In this document: piece after piece, positions 11,162 to 20,110 of the stretch
Layout: each line of letters opens with the position of its first letter
Numbering within the stretch: the first letter of the stretch is position 1
DNA from: an uncultured Paracoccus sp.
Lineage (GTDB): Bacteria > Pseudomonadota > Alphaproteobacteria > Rhodobacterales > Rhodobacteraceae
Assembly (NCBI RefSeq): GCF_937873615.1
Contig: NZ_CALMYP010000023.1
Location: forward strand, 1-64,000
Reading direction: 5' to 3'
DNA: 64,000 nt
Made by a program: the position numbers and the translations under genes
Notes under the pieces: model-generated
What the model was told of the DNA's origin: nothing
What the model saw: only the letters and a program-made list of their open reading frames with translations
The model's database searches: none

Positions 11162-12676
11162 ATGCCGACATTAAGCAACTTGTATTCGGTATCTGATTTT
11201 ACCGGCGGTCTGACGGACCAGGAAACCGGGACCTTTACCCTCAACGCATCTGCGACTCCGGATTCCATTGATATCACGGATGATGACTCGATACTCGAGG
11301 ACAACAATAATGACGGCGCGGGCCAAACGGTGGATCCAACGCTGCAAGTCCTGACCAACGACTATGATGGCATTCCAGCGGGAACGGGCCTTTATTCACG
11401 CGTCACCGGCGAGATTGACGTCACCGAGCCGGATGGAACCAAATACACGCTGGAAATGAACCAGATCGTCATTGGTGGAAACGTATACTTTAACTTCCAG
11501 CATGATGTGCCGCCGGGCTCAACCTTTGTGATCAAGTCCTGGAGTGCTGTAGGCAATACGAATTACGCCGATCTTGCCGGCGGCGATCCGATTGAGGAGT
11601 TCGAGTATAATCAGGTGATCTCGGACACCCTGGCCAATGCCATCATTGGCGGCGGTGCAACGGTGAACGAAGCCGATCTCAGCTCAATGTTCGTCAATGA
11701 CCAGGACAGCATTCTTGAGGACAGCGTTGATGATGGTGCGGGCCAGACGCTGGATGCCAACATTCAGAACCTTTCCCAAGGGTTCGGGACACACGCTGCC
11801 GGGGCCTATGTGTTTGCGCGCGGCTATTATGACGTGACCAATACCGTAACCGGGGAAACCGGACGCCTTTATCAAATCCGTGTCTCGGACAACTACACCG
11901 GTGTGGGTTCCCCGGCGGTCAATGGGCAGTATTACGCGTTCAGCAATGATTTCAATGTCGGTGATGGATCCAATATTATCATCACGCCGTCCACATCCTT
12001 CCACGGCATCGGGGACGTCGCTCATGTTGCGTTGCTTGTGTGCTTCGCGTCTGGCACGCTGATCAGAACCCCATATGGCGAGACCCCGGTCGAGGATCTG
12101 TCTCAGGGTGATCTTGTTCTGACCGCTGACAATGGCTACCAACCGATCCGCTGGATCGGCAAGCGGCGTCTGTCCTACTTTGATCTCGCGGAACAGCCCG
12201 CGCTGCAACCGATCCGTATTCAGGCCGGCGCACTCGGCAATGGAACCCCGGCGCAGGACCTTCTGGTTTCACCCCAGCATCGGGTTCTGGTGGCTTCGCA
12301 AATCGCCCAAAGGATGTTTGGCGCGACCGAGGTTCTGGTTGCCGCGAAGCACCTGGTGCCGCTCGCCGGTATTGATGTCGCGCATGATGTGATCGAGGTG
12401 ACCTATGTCCATATCCTGTTTGACCGCCACGAGGTGGTGTTCTCCAACAGCGCATTGACAGAGAGCCTCTATACGGGACCGCAGGCTCTGAAGTCGGTCA
12501 GCCCGGAGTCCAAGGCCGAGATACTGACCATTTTCCCGGAACTGGCTGACGTCGACTATGAACCTTTGTCCTGCCGCATGCTGGCCAATGGCCGTATGGG
12601 AAGAAAGCTGGCGATACGACACAAGAACAACAACAAGCCGGTTGTGCAAAGTGAACAACTCGGTGGCGTATGGTGA
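11162..12676 (+). CDS. Hint-domain protein with duplicated N-terminal module
   Basis: 504 residues from the ATG at 11162 (purine-rich GGGGAAGGG at about 11147-11155 upstream). The N-terminal part contains two related modules (about residues 40-140 and 178-285). Each begins with DSILEDxxxDGAGQT and includes a domain-like stretch. The C-terminal part is a Hint_2-type (hedgehog/intein) domain: catalytic-type Cys294 (VCFASGTLI), GETPVEDL, GYQPIRWIGKR and SPQHR with His373. Such proteins are common in Rhodobacterales and are presumed exported and possibly self-processed; no classical signal peptide is seen. It is convergent with a second Hint protein of very similar C-terminus. Confidence 0.85.
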   Translation: MPTLSNLYSVSDFTGGLTDQETGTFTLNASATPDSIDITDDDSILEDNNNDGAGQTVDPTLQVLTNDYDGIPAGTGLYSRVTGEIDVTEPDGTKYTLEMNQIVIGGNVYFNFQHDVPPGSTFVIKSWSAVGNTNYADLAGGDPIEEFEYNQVISDTLANAIIGGGATVNEADLSSMFVNDQDSILEDSVDDGAGQTLDANIQNLSQGFGTHAAGAYVFARGYYDVTNTVTGETGRLYQIRVSDNYTGVGSPAVNGQYYAFSNDFNVGDGSNIIITPSTSFHGIGDVAHVALLVCFASGTLIRTPYGETPVEDLSQGDLVLTADNGYQPIRWIGKRRLSYFDLAEQPALQPIRIQAGALGNGTPAQDLLVSPQHRVLVASQIAQRMFGATEVLVAAKHLVPLAGIDVAHDVIEVTYVHILFDRHEVVFSNSALTESLYTGPQALKSVSPESKAEILTIFPELADVDYEPLSCRMLANGRMGRKLAIRHKNNNKPVVQSEQLGGVW

Positions 12677-12677
12677 T

Positions 12678-12707
12678 GAAACGCCATCTCAATTGAGGTG
12701 GCGTTTC
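12678..12707. terminator. Near-perfect 30-bp palindrome after Hint gene
   Basis: GAAACGCCATCTCAA is mirrored by TTGAGGTGGCGTTTC, with G-T wobbles as the only imperfections. It begins one base after the stop codon of the plus-strand Hint gene. Likely a terminator or processing stem; no U-tract follows. Confidence 0.5.
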
Positions 12708-12852
12708 GCAGGAACGCGCTGGAACCGCTTCAAGGCTGCTGGATAAGTCTCAAAGGTCGCTTTGATCGAACGCAACACAGCCTGACTGTTCAGGCGCGGC
12801 ATGAGAGACCGCATCTCCATGCCCAATGCCTGAACAGGATGTCCCGTTCGTC

Positions 12853-12877
12853 GTCGCCGGCAAGACCAGCCGGCGAC
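12853..12877. terminator. Hairpin downstream of the VWA-Hint gene
   Basis: A perfect 9-bp stem (GTCGCCGGC 12853-12861 / GCCGGCGAC 12869-12877) with a 7-nt loop. It lies 22 bp beyond the stop of the minus-strand VWA-Hint gene. There is no U-run. A further inverted repeat, CTGTTCAGGC 12786-12795 / GCCTGAACAG 12828-12837, lies between this hairpin and the palindrome at 12678. Confidence 0.45.
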
Positions 12878-12899
12878 ACCTTGCCGACAGCGCGCGTCG

Positions 12900-14480
12900 T
12901 CAGTTCAGCTTGGCAAGCGCCTTTTCATTGATCTGGTGACGCGCAACCAGGTGCTTTTGCCGCGCACCTTTCGGAATTTCGCGCACGGGCACCGGCACGA
13001 AATCCGGCATGTCCCATTCCGGGAAGATCGTCAGCAGTTCCTCGCGCTGTTCCGGCAGCATCATGTTCAACGCCTGCTGCCCGGCAAACAGGCTTTCGCT
13101 GATGGCACCGTCCGAGAAGACGAGTTCGTGACGCTCGAAGGCGAAGTGGACGTATTCGACCGTTTCCAGGTCCTCCGCCCGTTCCACCCCCTCAAGATCG
13201 AGCAGGTGCTTCGCCGCGACCAGCACTTCCGCGCAGCCGAACATGCGCTCGGCAATGGCCGAGGCGACAAGGATGCGGTGCTGCGGCGACACGACCATAT
13301 CGCGCTGAGGGATATAGGGCCCAAGCGCGCCCGCCTTGATGCGGATCGGGCAGATCTTCGGCAGACTGCGCAGCATTTCCGGCGCGACCGCCCGCTTGCC
13401 GACCCAGAGAAGCGGCTGCAACCCGTTATCGAAGGTCATCACCATATCCCCGGCCACCAGATCACCGGCCCTGACCTCGCCCCGATCGGTCATGATCAAG
13501 ACATCGGCCGAGAAGCAGGTATAGGCCGGCACAGCGATGATGCCTGTGCTGATCGAATCGGCACCGTTGTTGAAAGAGGTCGTCACGGTCACGTCGATAT
13601 TTGTGCCAGCCAATGGCAGCGGATTGAAATCGATCTCATGGCCGTTGATGTTATAGCCCGTGGGGGTCGGTGTTATCGGCGCATTATTGATATCATAGAT
13701 ATAGCTGAACGTGTGCGGATTATTATTGGCGTCTACATAACTCAGCTCCACCGTGACGGAATCGACGTCGAGAATCGGCGGAGGAGAGGTGATCTCGTTA
13801 AGGATGTCGGCGACATTGGTGACCTTGACTGCACCGCCGGTATTATCCATTTGGTTGAGTTGGCTCAGGCTGCTGTTTACCCCAACACCGATGGCCGAGA
13901 TATTGGCCCCGAAGGTGCTAGAAAGGGCGGAAGCGTCGTCAGTGAAGGTTCCGCCTGAGTTCTGCATACCATCGGACAGGAAGATCACCGTGTTATTCGC
14001 AGTTGGATCGACACCTTGGGAGCTCCAAGAACCATAAATATCCTGCAGCGGGTCTTCAAAGTTCGTCGATCCGCTGGAGTCCAGCCCATCGACCGCAGCA
14101 TTGAACGCCGCCTGATCGTCGAGATTGAATATCCCGAGGACCGTTCCCGACGATCCATACTCTACCAGCGTGATCGTCACACGCGACGGGTCATAGCCGG
14201 CAGCCACATAGGCTTCGAACAATTCCTTCGCGGCAAGCTGCTGCGCTTCCAGATAGGTGTCGTTATCGCCGTCACCATCTACATCGCTGCCAGAATCCCA
14301 TGCGGTCGAACCGGATGTGTCGATCGCAAGCGCGATATTGATATCGGAGTTGTCCTGCGCACCAAGACTGACATCATGGCTGATGGTGATGGAGTCGGTT
14401 GCGTATTCGGGAACGGTCGTTGTCGTCGTGACGGGCACACCGTCGATGGTATCGGAGGCCGTAATCGTCTGGCTAGGCAT
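12900..14480 (-). CDS. von Willebrand A plus Hint domain protein
   Basis: 526 residues; ATG at 14480 preceded by CCAGGAG at good spacing. Residues about 45-225 form a VWA domain with a complete MIDAS: D54-x-S56-x-S58 (DTSGS), Thr139 and Asp170 (FLSDG). A Ca-binding-like acidic loop (DVDGDGDND, 66-74) is inserted after the first MIDAS motif. Residues 230-318 are a beta-rich linker. From Cys322 (TCFSADVLI) a Hint_2 domain follows with SPQHR (His401). The C-terminal 200 residues closely match those of the convergent gene at 11162. A metal-dependent adhesion role and self-cleavage are inferences from the families. Confidence 0.88.
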   Translation of the reverse strand: MPSQTITASDTIDGVPVTTTTTVPEYATDSITISHDVSLGAQDNSDINIALAIDTSGSTAWDSGSDVDGDGDNDTYLEAQQLAAKELFEAYVAAGYDPSRVTITLVEYGSSGTVLGIFNLDDQAAFNAAVDGLDSSGSTNFEDPLQDIYGSWSSQGVDPTANNTVIFLSDGMQNSGGTFTDDASALSSTFGANISAIGVGVNSSLSQLNQMDNTGGAVKVTNVADILNEITSPPPILDVDSVTVELSYVDANNNPHTFSYIYDINNAPITPTPTGYNINGHEIDFNPLPLAGTNIDVTVTTSFNNGADSISTGIIAVPAYTCFSADVLIMTDRGEVRAGDLVAGDMVMTFDNGLQPLLWVGKRAVAPEMLRSLPKICPIRIKAGALGPYIPQRDMVVSPQHRILVASAIAERMFGCAEVLVAAKHLLDLEGVERAEDLETVEYVHFAFERHELVFSDGAISESLFAGQQALNMMLPEQREELLTIFPEWDMPDFVPVPVREIPKGARQKHLVARHQINEKALAKLN

Positions 14481-14792
14481 AACTCGCTCCTGGTCGTTAC
14501 AGACATGTGGAAGAACGTTGCGTCAAATTGATTACATCCTAAGTGCATTATTGCACATTGGCAACTAAAGATCATGTTTTCCTATCCAAACGGATAGGGT
14601 AGCCGCAGTCCCCACCTGGCGTCAGCGGCCCGTGCCTCTCTAGCTGGCCTTTCTGCCCTTCGCTGCAGCTTGAGACGGAGGGCTCGATGCGTTCAGAATG
14701 GCCGCCCGTGCACCCGAGCCCAGGTCGCCGCCGTTTTCCGGCTGAGAGGCCTTGCATTCCCGCACCGCGCAGGCTACCAGCCACCTCACGGT
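14481..14792. promoter_or_regulatory. 312-bp AT-rich leader before the VWA-Hint gene
   Basis: The part nearest the gene (about 14520-14590) is clearly AT-richer than its surroundings. It contains an inverted repeat GTGCA-TTAT-TGCAC (14543-14556) and a hairpin CCTATCC / GGATAGG (14581-14598). One of these may be an operator. The rest, up to the tRNA, shows no gene. Confidence 0.4.
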
Positions 14793-14869
14793 CGGAGCGT
14801 AGCGCAGCCTGGTAGCGCACCTGCTTCGGGAGCAGGGGGTCGGAGGTTCGAATCCTCTCGCTCCGACCA
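14793..14869 (+). tRNA. tRNA-Pro (anticodon CGG)
   Basis: A full cloverleaf can be drawn. The acceptor stem is CGGAGCG (14793-14799) with CGCTCCG (14859-14865). The D-arm contains AGCGCAGCCTGGTAGCGC. The anticodon stem CCTGC/GCAGG encloses loop TTCGGGA with anticodon CGG, which reads CCG. The T-arm contains GGTTCGAATCC. Discriminator A is followed by an encoded CCA. I saw no integrase or repeated 3' end nearby, so it does not look like a used integration site. Confidence 0.97.
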
Positions 14870-15230
14870 GTTTGGCGATGGTCAATTGCCGCGATATTCT
14901 TCCTTGATTGTCACCATGCTTCCCTCGCGGCAGTCCGATGAGGGATCGTGCGGCCAAACGCCTGTCCAAGCCGAATCGGTCGCGACCTTATCGGCATGGC
15001 AGATCCACAGCCGCCTGTCAGGCCCGTCCCGTGCTGCTTGACCACATCCTCCAAGCGCCGCCGGGCTGATAATGCGGCGAAATCTCGACCGGAATCGACG
15101 CTCTGTTGAACGAGCCTTCAAGGGCTGGGCTTGCGCAACTTGTGACCCGCCTCACCTTGACCCGACACCTGCCCAGCTGTCATTTGCCGCCACGGTGTCG
15201 TAGTGATGGCAAAACAACCGAGGTCAGACA
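14870..15230. other. 361-bp gap without a recognised gene
   Basis: No open frame here has a ribosome site or a recognisable product. The last 100 bp should hold the promoter of the SH3 lipoprotein gene. I see no repeat or strong hairpin. Confidence 0.5.
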
Positions 15231-15509
15231 ATGCGAACTCATTTAGCGGCTCTTCTCGCTCTCATGGTGCTCACCGGATGCGCGGTCGGTTCTGGTGCGG
15301 TGGTCAAGGGCGCCGGACCTGACGATCTGCTGAAGCTTCGTGAAGGCCCCGGGCTCAACCACAAGATCATAGTCGGCCTGCCCGACGGAACGCCCCTTAC
15401 CCGTCAGAACTGCGTAACGAATGAGGGCAAAGTCTGGTGCAAGGTTGCGCTCACCGACCGGCCAGGCGTTTCGGGTTATGTGTCCGCTGACTATCTGGCG
15501 CCTCGCTGA
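15231..15509 (+). CDS. Small SH3-domain lipoprotein
   Basis: 92 residues. A lipoprotein signal peptide ends in the lipobox LTGC (Cys17). The remainder is a bacterial SH3 domain: LLKLREGPGLNHKIIVGLPDGTPL, then WCKVALTDRPGVSGYVSADYL. SH3b domains usually bind cell-wall peptides, so it is probably anchored to a membrane facing the periplasm. GAGGT lies upstream of the ATG. A CGGCAA/TTGCCG hairpin (15510-15531) follows the stop directly and may end the transcript. Monocistronic. Confidence 0.85.
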   Translation: MRTHLAALLALMVLTGCAVGSGAVVKGAGPDDLLKLREGPGLNHKIIVGLPDGTPLTRQNCVTNEGKVWCKVALTDRPGVSGYVSADYLAPR

Positions 15510-15568
15510 CGGCAAGACTGGCTCTTTGCCGACCATTGCGAGGCAGGACCGATCTGATCCAACGCCGC

Positions 15569-16672
15569 CTATTCTGCGGGCGCTTCCGGCGGCTTCGCCT
15601 CGTGGAAGATGACCGAGATCGGGATGATTTCCAGTCTGAGGGTAACTTCCTCGCCCAGCTCTGCCGAGATCAACTCGCGGAAGCGTTCCGAGGTTTCCTT
15701 GACCCGGTCCAGATTCGCGCGCAGCCCAAGCAGAACCACCGAGACCGAAAGCTGGCCGCCGACCCGCTCGCCCCGGACCTGCCAGACATAGCTGTCTTCG
15801 CTGACGATATCCGAACCCTCGTTGACCGCCTGCACATAAAGCCGCTTGACCAGATCCTCGACGAAGATGATTTCCAGCCGCCGGTCCAGCTTGTCGACCA
15901 CGAAATAGGACGCCATCATGAGCGCCACGGCGACCACGACCGGCTTGCGCCAGCTGCCATAGCCCTGCAACCCGAAGATCAGCATGGCCGCCGCCACGAT
16001 GCCGAGGAAGTTGGTCACGAACAGCAGCAGCGCGCCTGCGGCCATGCTGTTGCCATTGCCCTGATGGTGCAGGTCCGACATGGCGATGGCCTGGGCCGAA
16101 ACGGCATCATTGCCAAGCGCCAGCCCGATGCCGACGACAGACAGAGGTGGCACGAGCGCCACCGCGATGGCCACCCCGGCGATGTAACTGGCGATGCCGG
16201 GCCGGGCATGGGCAAAGGCCGCCGCCGCGCCCGAGCAGAGCGCCACCAGCATGTCCAGCGTCGAAGGTGCCGTCCGCGCCAGGATTTCAGAGCCGACGAC
16301 CCGCAGGCCAAGTACCTCGGTGCAGAAATAGGCAATGCCGACCACCAGCAGGATGCCGGTCAGGATCGAGGTCAGGGATTGCACGGCCAGCTTATGGGCG
16401 CCGGTGATCGCGGCGAAGGAAAAACCGATAATGGGCGACATCAGCGGCGCCACGATCATCGCGCCGATGATCGCCGGGGCACTGTTGCTGAGCAGCCCGA
16501 AAGAGGCGATGGCCGTGGCCATGCCGAGCATGAAGTAGAAATTCAGGCTGGGGACCGAGGATTGCTCGATCTGTTCGAAAAGCTGATGCTGCTGCGAGAC
16601 CGAACCAGCCGAAGCACCGGCATCGACACCGTTCCGCGATGCGTCGGCTTTGGTTTCATCACCCTTCGGCAC
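15569..16672 (-). CDS. DUF389 family membrane protein
   Basis: About 367 residues with roughly six to seven membrane segments and a soluble C-terminal domain. The DUF389 core motif SNSAPAIIGAMIVAPLMSPI is evident, as is VPPLSVVGIGLALG. Function of the family is unknown. The start is set by AAGGAG on the minus strand: a GTG at 16672 is 8 nt from it, whereas the in-frame TTG at 16678 is only 2 nt away. Convergent with the SH3 lipoprotein; its promoter must lie in the 118 bp before the biotin carboxylase gene end. Confidence 0.88.
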   Translation of the reverse strand: MPKGDETKADASRNGVDAGASAGSVSQQHQLFEQIEQSSVPSLNFYFMLGMATAIASFGLLSNSAPAIIGAMIVAPLMSPIIGFSFAAITGAHKLAVQSLTSILTGILLVVGIAYFCTEVLGLRVVGSEILARTAPSTLDMLVALCSGAAAAFAHARPGIASYIAGVAIAVALVPPLSVVGIGLALGNDAVSAQAIAMSDLHHQGNGNSMAAGALLLFVTNFLGIVAAAMLIFGLQGYGSWRKPVVVAVALMMASYFVVDKLDRRLEIIFVEDLVKRLYVQAVNEGSDIVSEDSYVWQVRGERVGGQLSVSVVLLGLRANLDRVKETSERFRELISAELGEEVTLRLEIIPISVIFHEAKPPEAPAE

Positions 16673-16790
16673 GGGCAAAACTCCTTCTGGACGACCTCGG
16701 GATTCGGGGTCGGCGATTGCGTCATTTTACCTAATTGGAAAGGCTGTGCGAAGACAATCGGGCTCGTGCAGGGGTGGCTGTGTCCCGCTG

Positions 16791-18533
16791 TCAGCCTGCC
16801 GCGATTTCGGCCAGCAACGCGCCTTCGGCCAATTCCTCGCCGGGCTGTATGCGCTGACGGAGCACGCCCGCCTTTTCTGCGGTCAGCGTCATCTCCATCT
16901 TCATCGCCTCGATCACCGCGACGGGCTGACCCCCGGCCACGGTCTCGCCATCCGCGACCAGCCAGCGGGTCAATGTGCCCGCGACCGGGGCACGCAGACC
17001 ATCCGCCGCTTCCGTCGCGGGTTGTGCCAAGCCGATATGCGGTGCCGGAGCCGATGCGCCAAGCGCCCCCGCCAGCCGGCCAAGCGCGCCTGCCGACAGG
17101 CCCAGATCGCGGCGTTCCCCGTCGATCTCGACCGGCAGGCGCAGCACGCTGTCCTCCGCCTCGGGGACGCGCAGCGCGGCGTCCAGATCGGCGGCGAAAT
17201 CGGTCTCGATCCAGCGGGTATGGACGGTGAAGGGGGCGGTGCCGTTGAAGTCCGGCGCCTCGATCACGGCGCGGGCGAAGGGCAGGACCGAGGCCACGCC
17301 CTCGATGCGGAATTCGGCCAAGGCGCGGCGGGCGCGGGCAATGGCGGTTGCGCGATCAGGTCCGGTCACGATCAGCTTTGCCATCAGCGAATCGAAGGCC
17401 CCGGCGACGGTGCTGCCGGTCTCGACCCCGCTGTCCAGCCTTATGCCGGGACCGCCGGGGGGCGAGAAGCGGGTGATCCGGCCCGGCGTGGGCAGAAAGC
17501 CCCGGCCCGGATCCTCGGCATTTATTCGGAATTCGATGGCGTGACCCATGGGCGCGGGCATGGCGTCGATCTGCAGCGGAAGGCCTTCGGCAATGCGGAA
17601 CTGTTCGATCACCAGGTCGATGCCGGTTACGGCCTCGGTCACCGGATGTTCGACCTGTAACCTCGTATTGACCTCAAGAAAGCTCAGCATTCCATCGGCG
17701 CCGAGCAGGAATTCGACCGTGCCCGCGCCGGTATAGCCGGCCTCGGCGCAGATATCATGGGCAGAGGTGGCGATCCGTTCGGCCAGCTCGTCGGGCAGGA
17801 AGGGGGCCGGTGCCTCCTCGACCAGTTTCTGGTTGCGGCGCTGAAGGGAACAGTCGCGCAGGCCCACGACCACGACATTCCCATGCCGATCGGCCAGCAC
17901 CTGCGCCTCGATATGACGGGGCCGGTCGAGGAAGCGTTCGACATAGCAGGCGCCATTGCCGAAGGCGGTCCGGGCCTCGCTGGCGGCGGCGGCGAAAAGT
18001 TCGTCGATCTCGGCCGTCTCGCGGACCACGCGCATCCCCCTGCCCCCGCCCCCGGCCGAGGCCTTGATGGCAACGGGCAAGCCGTGTTCGGCCACGAAGG
18101 CGCGGATCTCGTCGCCACCCCTGACCGGGCCGTCGCTGCCGGGCACCAGCGGCGCGCCGACCTTGCGGGCGATTTCGCGTGCGGCGATCTTGTCGCCAAG
18201 GCGCGCGATGGCCTCGGGCGAGGGGCCGATCCAGATCAGCCCGGCATCGGCGACGGCCCGCGCGAATTCGGCACTTTCGGACAGGAAGCCATAGCCCGGA
18301 TGCACCGCATCCGCGCCGGCGCGGCGGGCGATATCCAGTAATGCGGGGATATTCAGATAGGTCTCGGCCGGGGTCTTGCCGGGCAGCGCATAAGCCGCAT
18401 CGGCAAGGCGCAGGTAAGGTGCATCCGCATCCGCATCGGCATAGACCGCCACCGCGCCGATGCCGTGATCCCGGCAGGCGCGGATCACCCGCAGCGCGAT
18501 TTCTCCGCGGTTGGCGATCAGGACGTTCTTCAT
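16791..18533 (-). CDS. Biotin carboxylase fused to biotin carrier domain
   Basis: 580 residues. Residues 1 to about 446 are a biotin carboxylase: [28 protein letters not shown]-grasp loop KASAGGGGRGMRVV, catalytic EVNTRLQVEHPVTE. Residues about 510-580 are a biotin carrier domain with EAMKMEM, biotinyl Lys545. Only about 65 residues separate the two, too few for the BT domain that acyl-CoA carboxylase alpha chains use to dock a beta subunit. Its start overlaps the pxpB-pxpC gene by 4 bp. It therefore probably partners that protein, which is homologous to the carboxyltransferase of urea carboxylase, rather than a CoA carboxylase. The substrate is unknown. Confidence 0.88.
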   Translation of the reverse strand: MKNVLIANRGEIALRVIRACRDHGIGAVAVYADADADAPYLRLADAAYALPGKTPAETYLNIPALLDIARRAGADAVHPGYGFLSESAEFARAVADAGLIWIGPSPEAIARLGDKIAAREIARKVGAPLVPGSDGPVRGGDEIRAFVAEHGLPVAIKASAGGGGRGMRVVRETAEIDELFAAAASEARTAFGNGACYVERFLDRPRHIEAQVLADRHGNVVVVGLRDCSLQRRNQKLVEEAPAPFLPDELAERIATSAHDICAEAGYTGAGTVEFLLGADGMLSFLEVNTRLQVEHPVTEAVTGIDLVIEQFRIAEGLPLQIDAMPAPMGHAIEFRINAEDPGRGFLPTPGRITRFSPPGGPGIRLDSGVETGSTVAGAFDSLMAKLIVTGPDRATAIARARRALAEFRIEGVASVLPFARAVIEAPDFNGTAPFTVHTRWIETDFAADLDAALRVPEAEDSVLRLPVEIDGERRDLGLSAGALGRLAGALGASAPAPHIGLAQPATEAADGLRAPVAGTLTRWLVADGETVAGGQPVAVIEAMKMEMTLTAEKAGVLRQRIQPGEELAEGALLAEIAAG

Positions 18534-20110
18534 CTGGATACCTCGGGTCGGTCAGGCGGGATTGCGGCGAAGGGAATGCGGGGGCGGAAACGCAGCCGGG
18601 CGCCGGGCGGAACCTGCGCGGCAAGGTCGAGGTGATCGGCGGCCACGGTGGCAATCACCGGATAGCCGCCGGTCAGCGGGTGATCGGGCAGGAACAGCAC
18701 CGGCTGGCCGGAATGCGGCACCTGGATCGCGCCGGTCATGGTCGCCTCGCTTGGCAATTCGCGGCTGTCATTGCGATGCAGGGGCGTGCCTTCCAGCCGC
18801 TTGCCGATCCGGCTGGATCGTGGCGTGACCAGCCAGTCCTGCGCGGTGAACAGCGCCAGAGTCTCGGGCGGAAACCAGTCGGCGCGCGGTCCGGGGATGA
18901 CATCGACGACGATCAGCGCGCCGGGCTTGGGCAGCAGCGGCATCGGCTCGACCGGCCCGAGCGCCTGCGCCGGGCCATTCGCCAGCCCGATCCAGCCGCC
19001 CGCGCGCAGCGCCTCCGGCCCGATATGGGCCAGCGTATCGGTGGCGGCGCTGCCCAGAACCGGGGTCACGTCAAAACCGCCACGCGCGCCGAGATAGCTG
19101 TAGCAGCCATTGCGGGGCGCGCCGATGGCGATCTCGTCACCGGCATCGACGGGGATGGGGCAATGGGTGGCGAAGCCTGGGCCGCCATTGACCGTGATCT
19201 GCCGGTCGGCACCGGTCACGGCAAGGGTGCAGACCCGGCTCGCACGCAGTTTCAGCGGCCCGGCCCCGATCTCGACCGCTGCCGTGCCAGCGGGATTGCC
19301 AAGCAGCCGGTTCAGCGCCCGGAACGCCCCCATATCCGCCGCACCGGATGCCGCGACCCCTTGCGCCAGTTGCGACAGCCGCCCGGCATCCTGAAACAGC
19401 GCCGGAAAAGGGGCCGAGACGATGTCCAGCCTTGCCTCTGGCGCGGCTGCGTCCGGTGCAGGGCTGGCCGGACGGGGCGCACTGAGGTTCCGGCCAGTAT
19501 GGGGGACGAAGCGCACCAAATCGCCGGGCGCGATCCGTGCCGGCGGGCTGCGCGACAGGTCCCACATCGGCATCGGCGTCGTGCCGATGATCTGCCAGCC
19601 GCCGGGGCTTTGCTGGGGATAGACGCCGCTGAATTCGCCCGCCAACGCCACGGATCCCGCCGGGATCGCCGTGCGCGGGCTTTGTCGGCGCGGCACCGCC
19701 AGCACCGGATCTCCGCCGGTCAGGTAACAGAAGCCGGGCGCGAAGCCGGTGAAGGCCGCCCGCCACGGGGTATCGGCATGGCGCCGGATCACCTCGGCCT
19801 CCGAGAGCCCGGTCAGCGCGGCAACCTCGGCCAGATCCTGACCGTCATAGATGACCGGGATGTCGACCTCGCGACCGCCGCCCTCGGGCCGGGCCGAAAG
19901 ATCGCGCCCGGCGATCTCTGCGGCCAGCCGCTCTGCCGTGGTCAAATGGCGGTCGAAGGTCACCGCCAGCGTGCGCGCCGCCGGGACCAGTTCGATCACA
20001 CCGGGGGGCAGATCGGCACCGAGGCTCGCAAACAGCGCCAGCACCGCGTCGAGATCCGCCAGTTCGACCAGCAGGGCCGTATCGCCGGCGGGCAGGAAGC
20101 GGGGGGTCAT
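18530..20110 (-). CDS. Fused PxpB-PxpC (AHS1-AHS2) protein
   Basis: 526 residues. Residues 1 to about 205 are the AHS1/KipI (PxpB) domain ([38 protein letters not shown]). Residues about 225-526 are the AHS2/KipA (PxpC) domain ([36 protein letters not shown]). In most bacteria these are separate 5-oxoprolinase subunits; the same domains form the carboxyltransferase half of urea carboxylase. Overlaps pxpA by 4 bp upstream and the biotin carboxylase gene by 4 bp downstream. Either an ATP-dependent 5-oxoprolinase part or the carboxyltransferase of a split biotin enzyme. Confidence 0.88.
   Translation of the reverse strand: MTPRFLPAGDTALLVELADLDAVLALFASLGADLPPGVIELVPAARTLAVTFDRHLTTAERLAAEIAGRDLSARPEGGGREVDIPVIYDGQDLAEVAALTGLSEAEVIRRHADTPWRAAFTGFAPGFCYLTGGDPVLAVPRRQSPRTAIPAGSVALAGEFSGVYPQQSPGGWQIIGTTPMPMWDLSRSPPARIAPGDLVRFVPHTGRNLSAPRPASPAPDAAAPEARLDIVSAPFPALFQDAGRLSQLAQGVAASGAADMGAFRALNRLLGNPAGTAAVEIGAGPLKLRASRVCTLAVTGADRQITVNGGPGFATHCPIPVDAGDEIAIGAPRNGCYSYLGARGGFDVTPVLGSAATDTLAHIGPEALRAGGWIGLANGPAQALGPVEPMPLLPKPGALIVVDVIPGPRADWFPPETLALFTAQDWLVTPRSSRIGKRLEGTPLHRNDSRELPSEATMTGAIQVPHSGQPVLFLPDHPLTGGYPVIATVAADHLDLAAQVPPGARLRFRPRIPFAAIPPDRPEVSR

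Noticed and set aside
14793-15230. tRNA-Pro as an integration site for a genomic island
   Set aside because: No integrase, no repeat of the tRNA 3' end and no change in gene style beside it.
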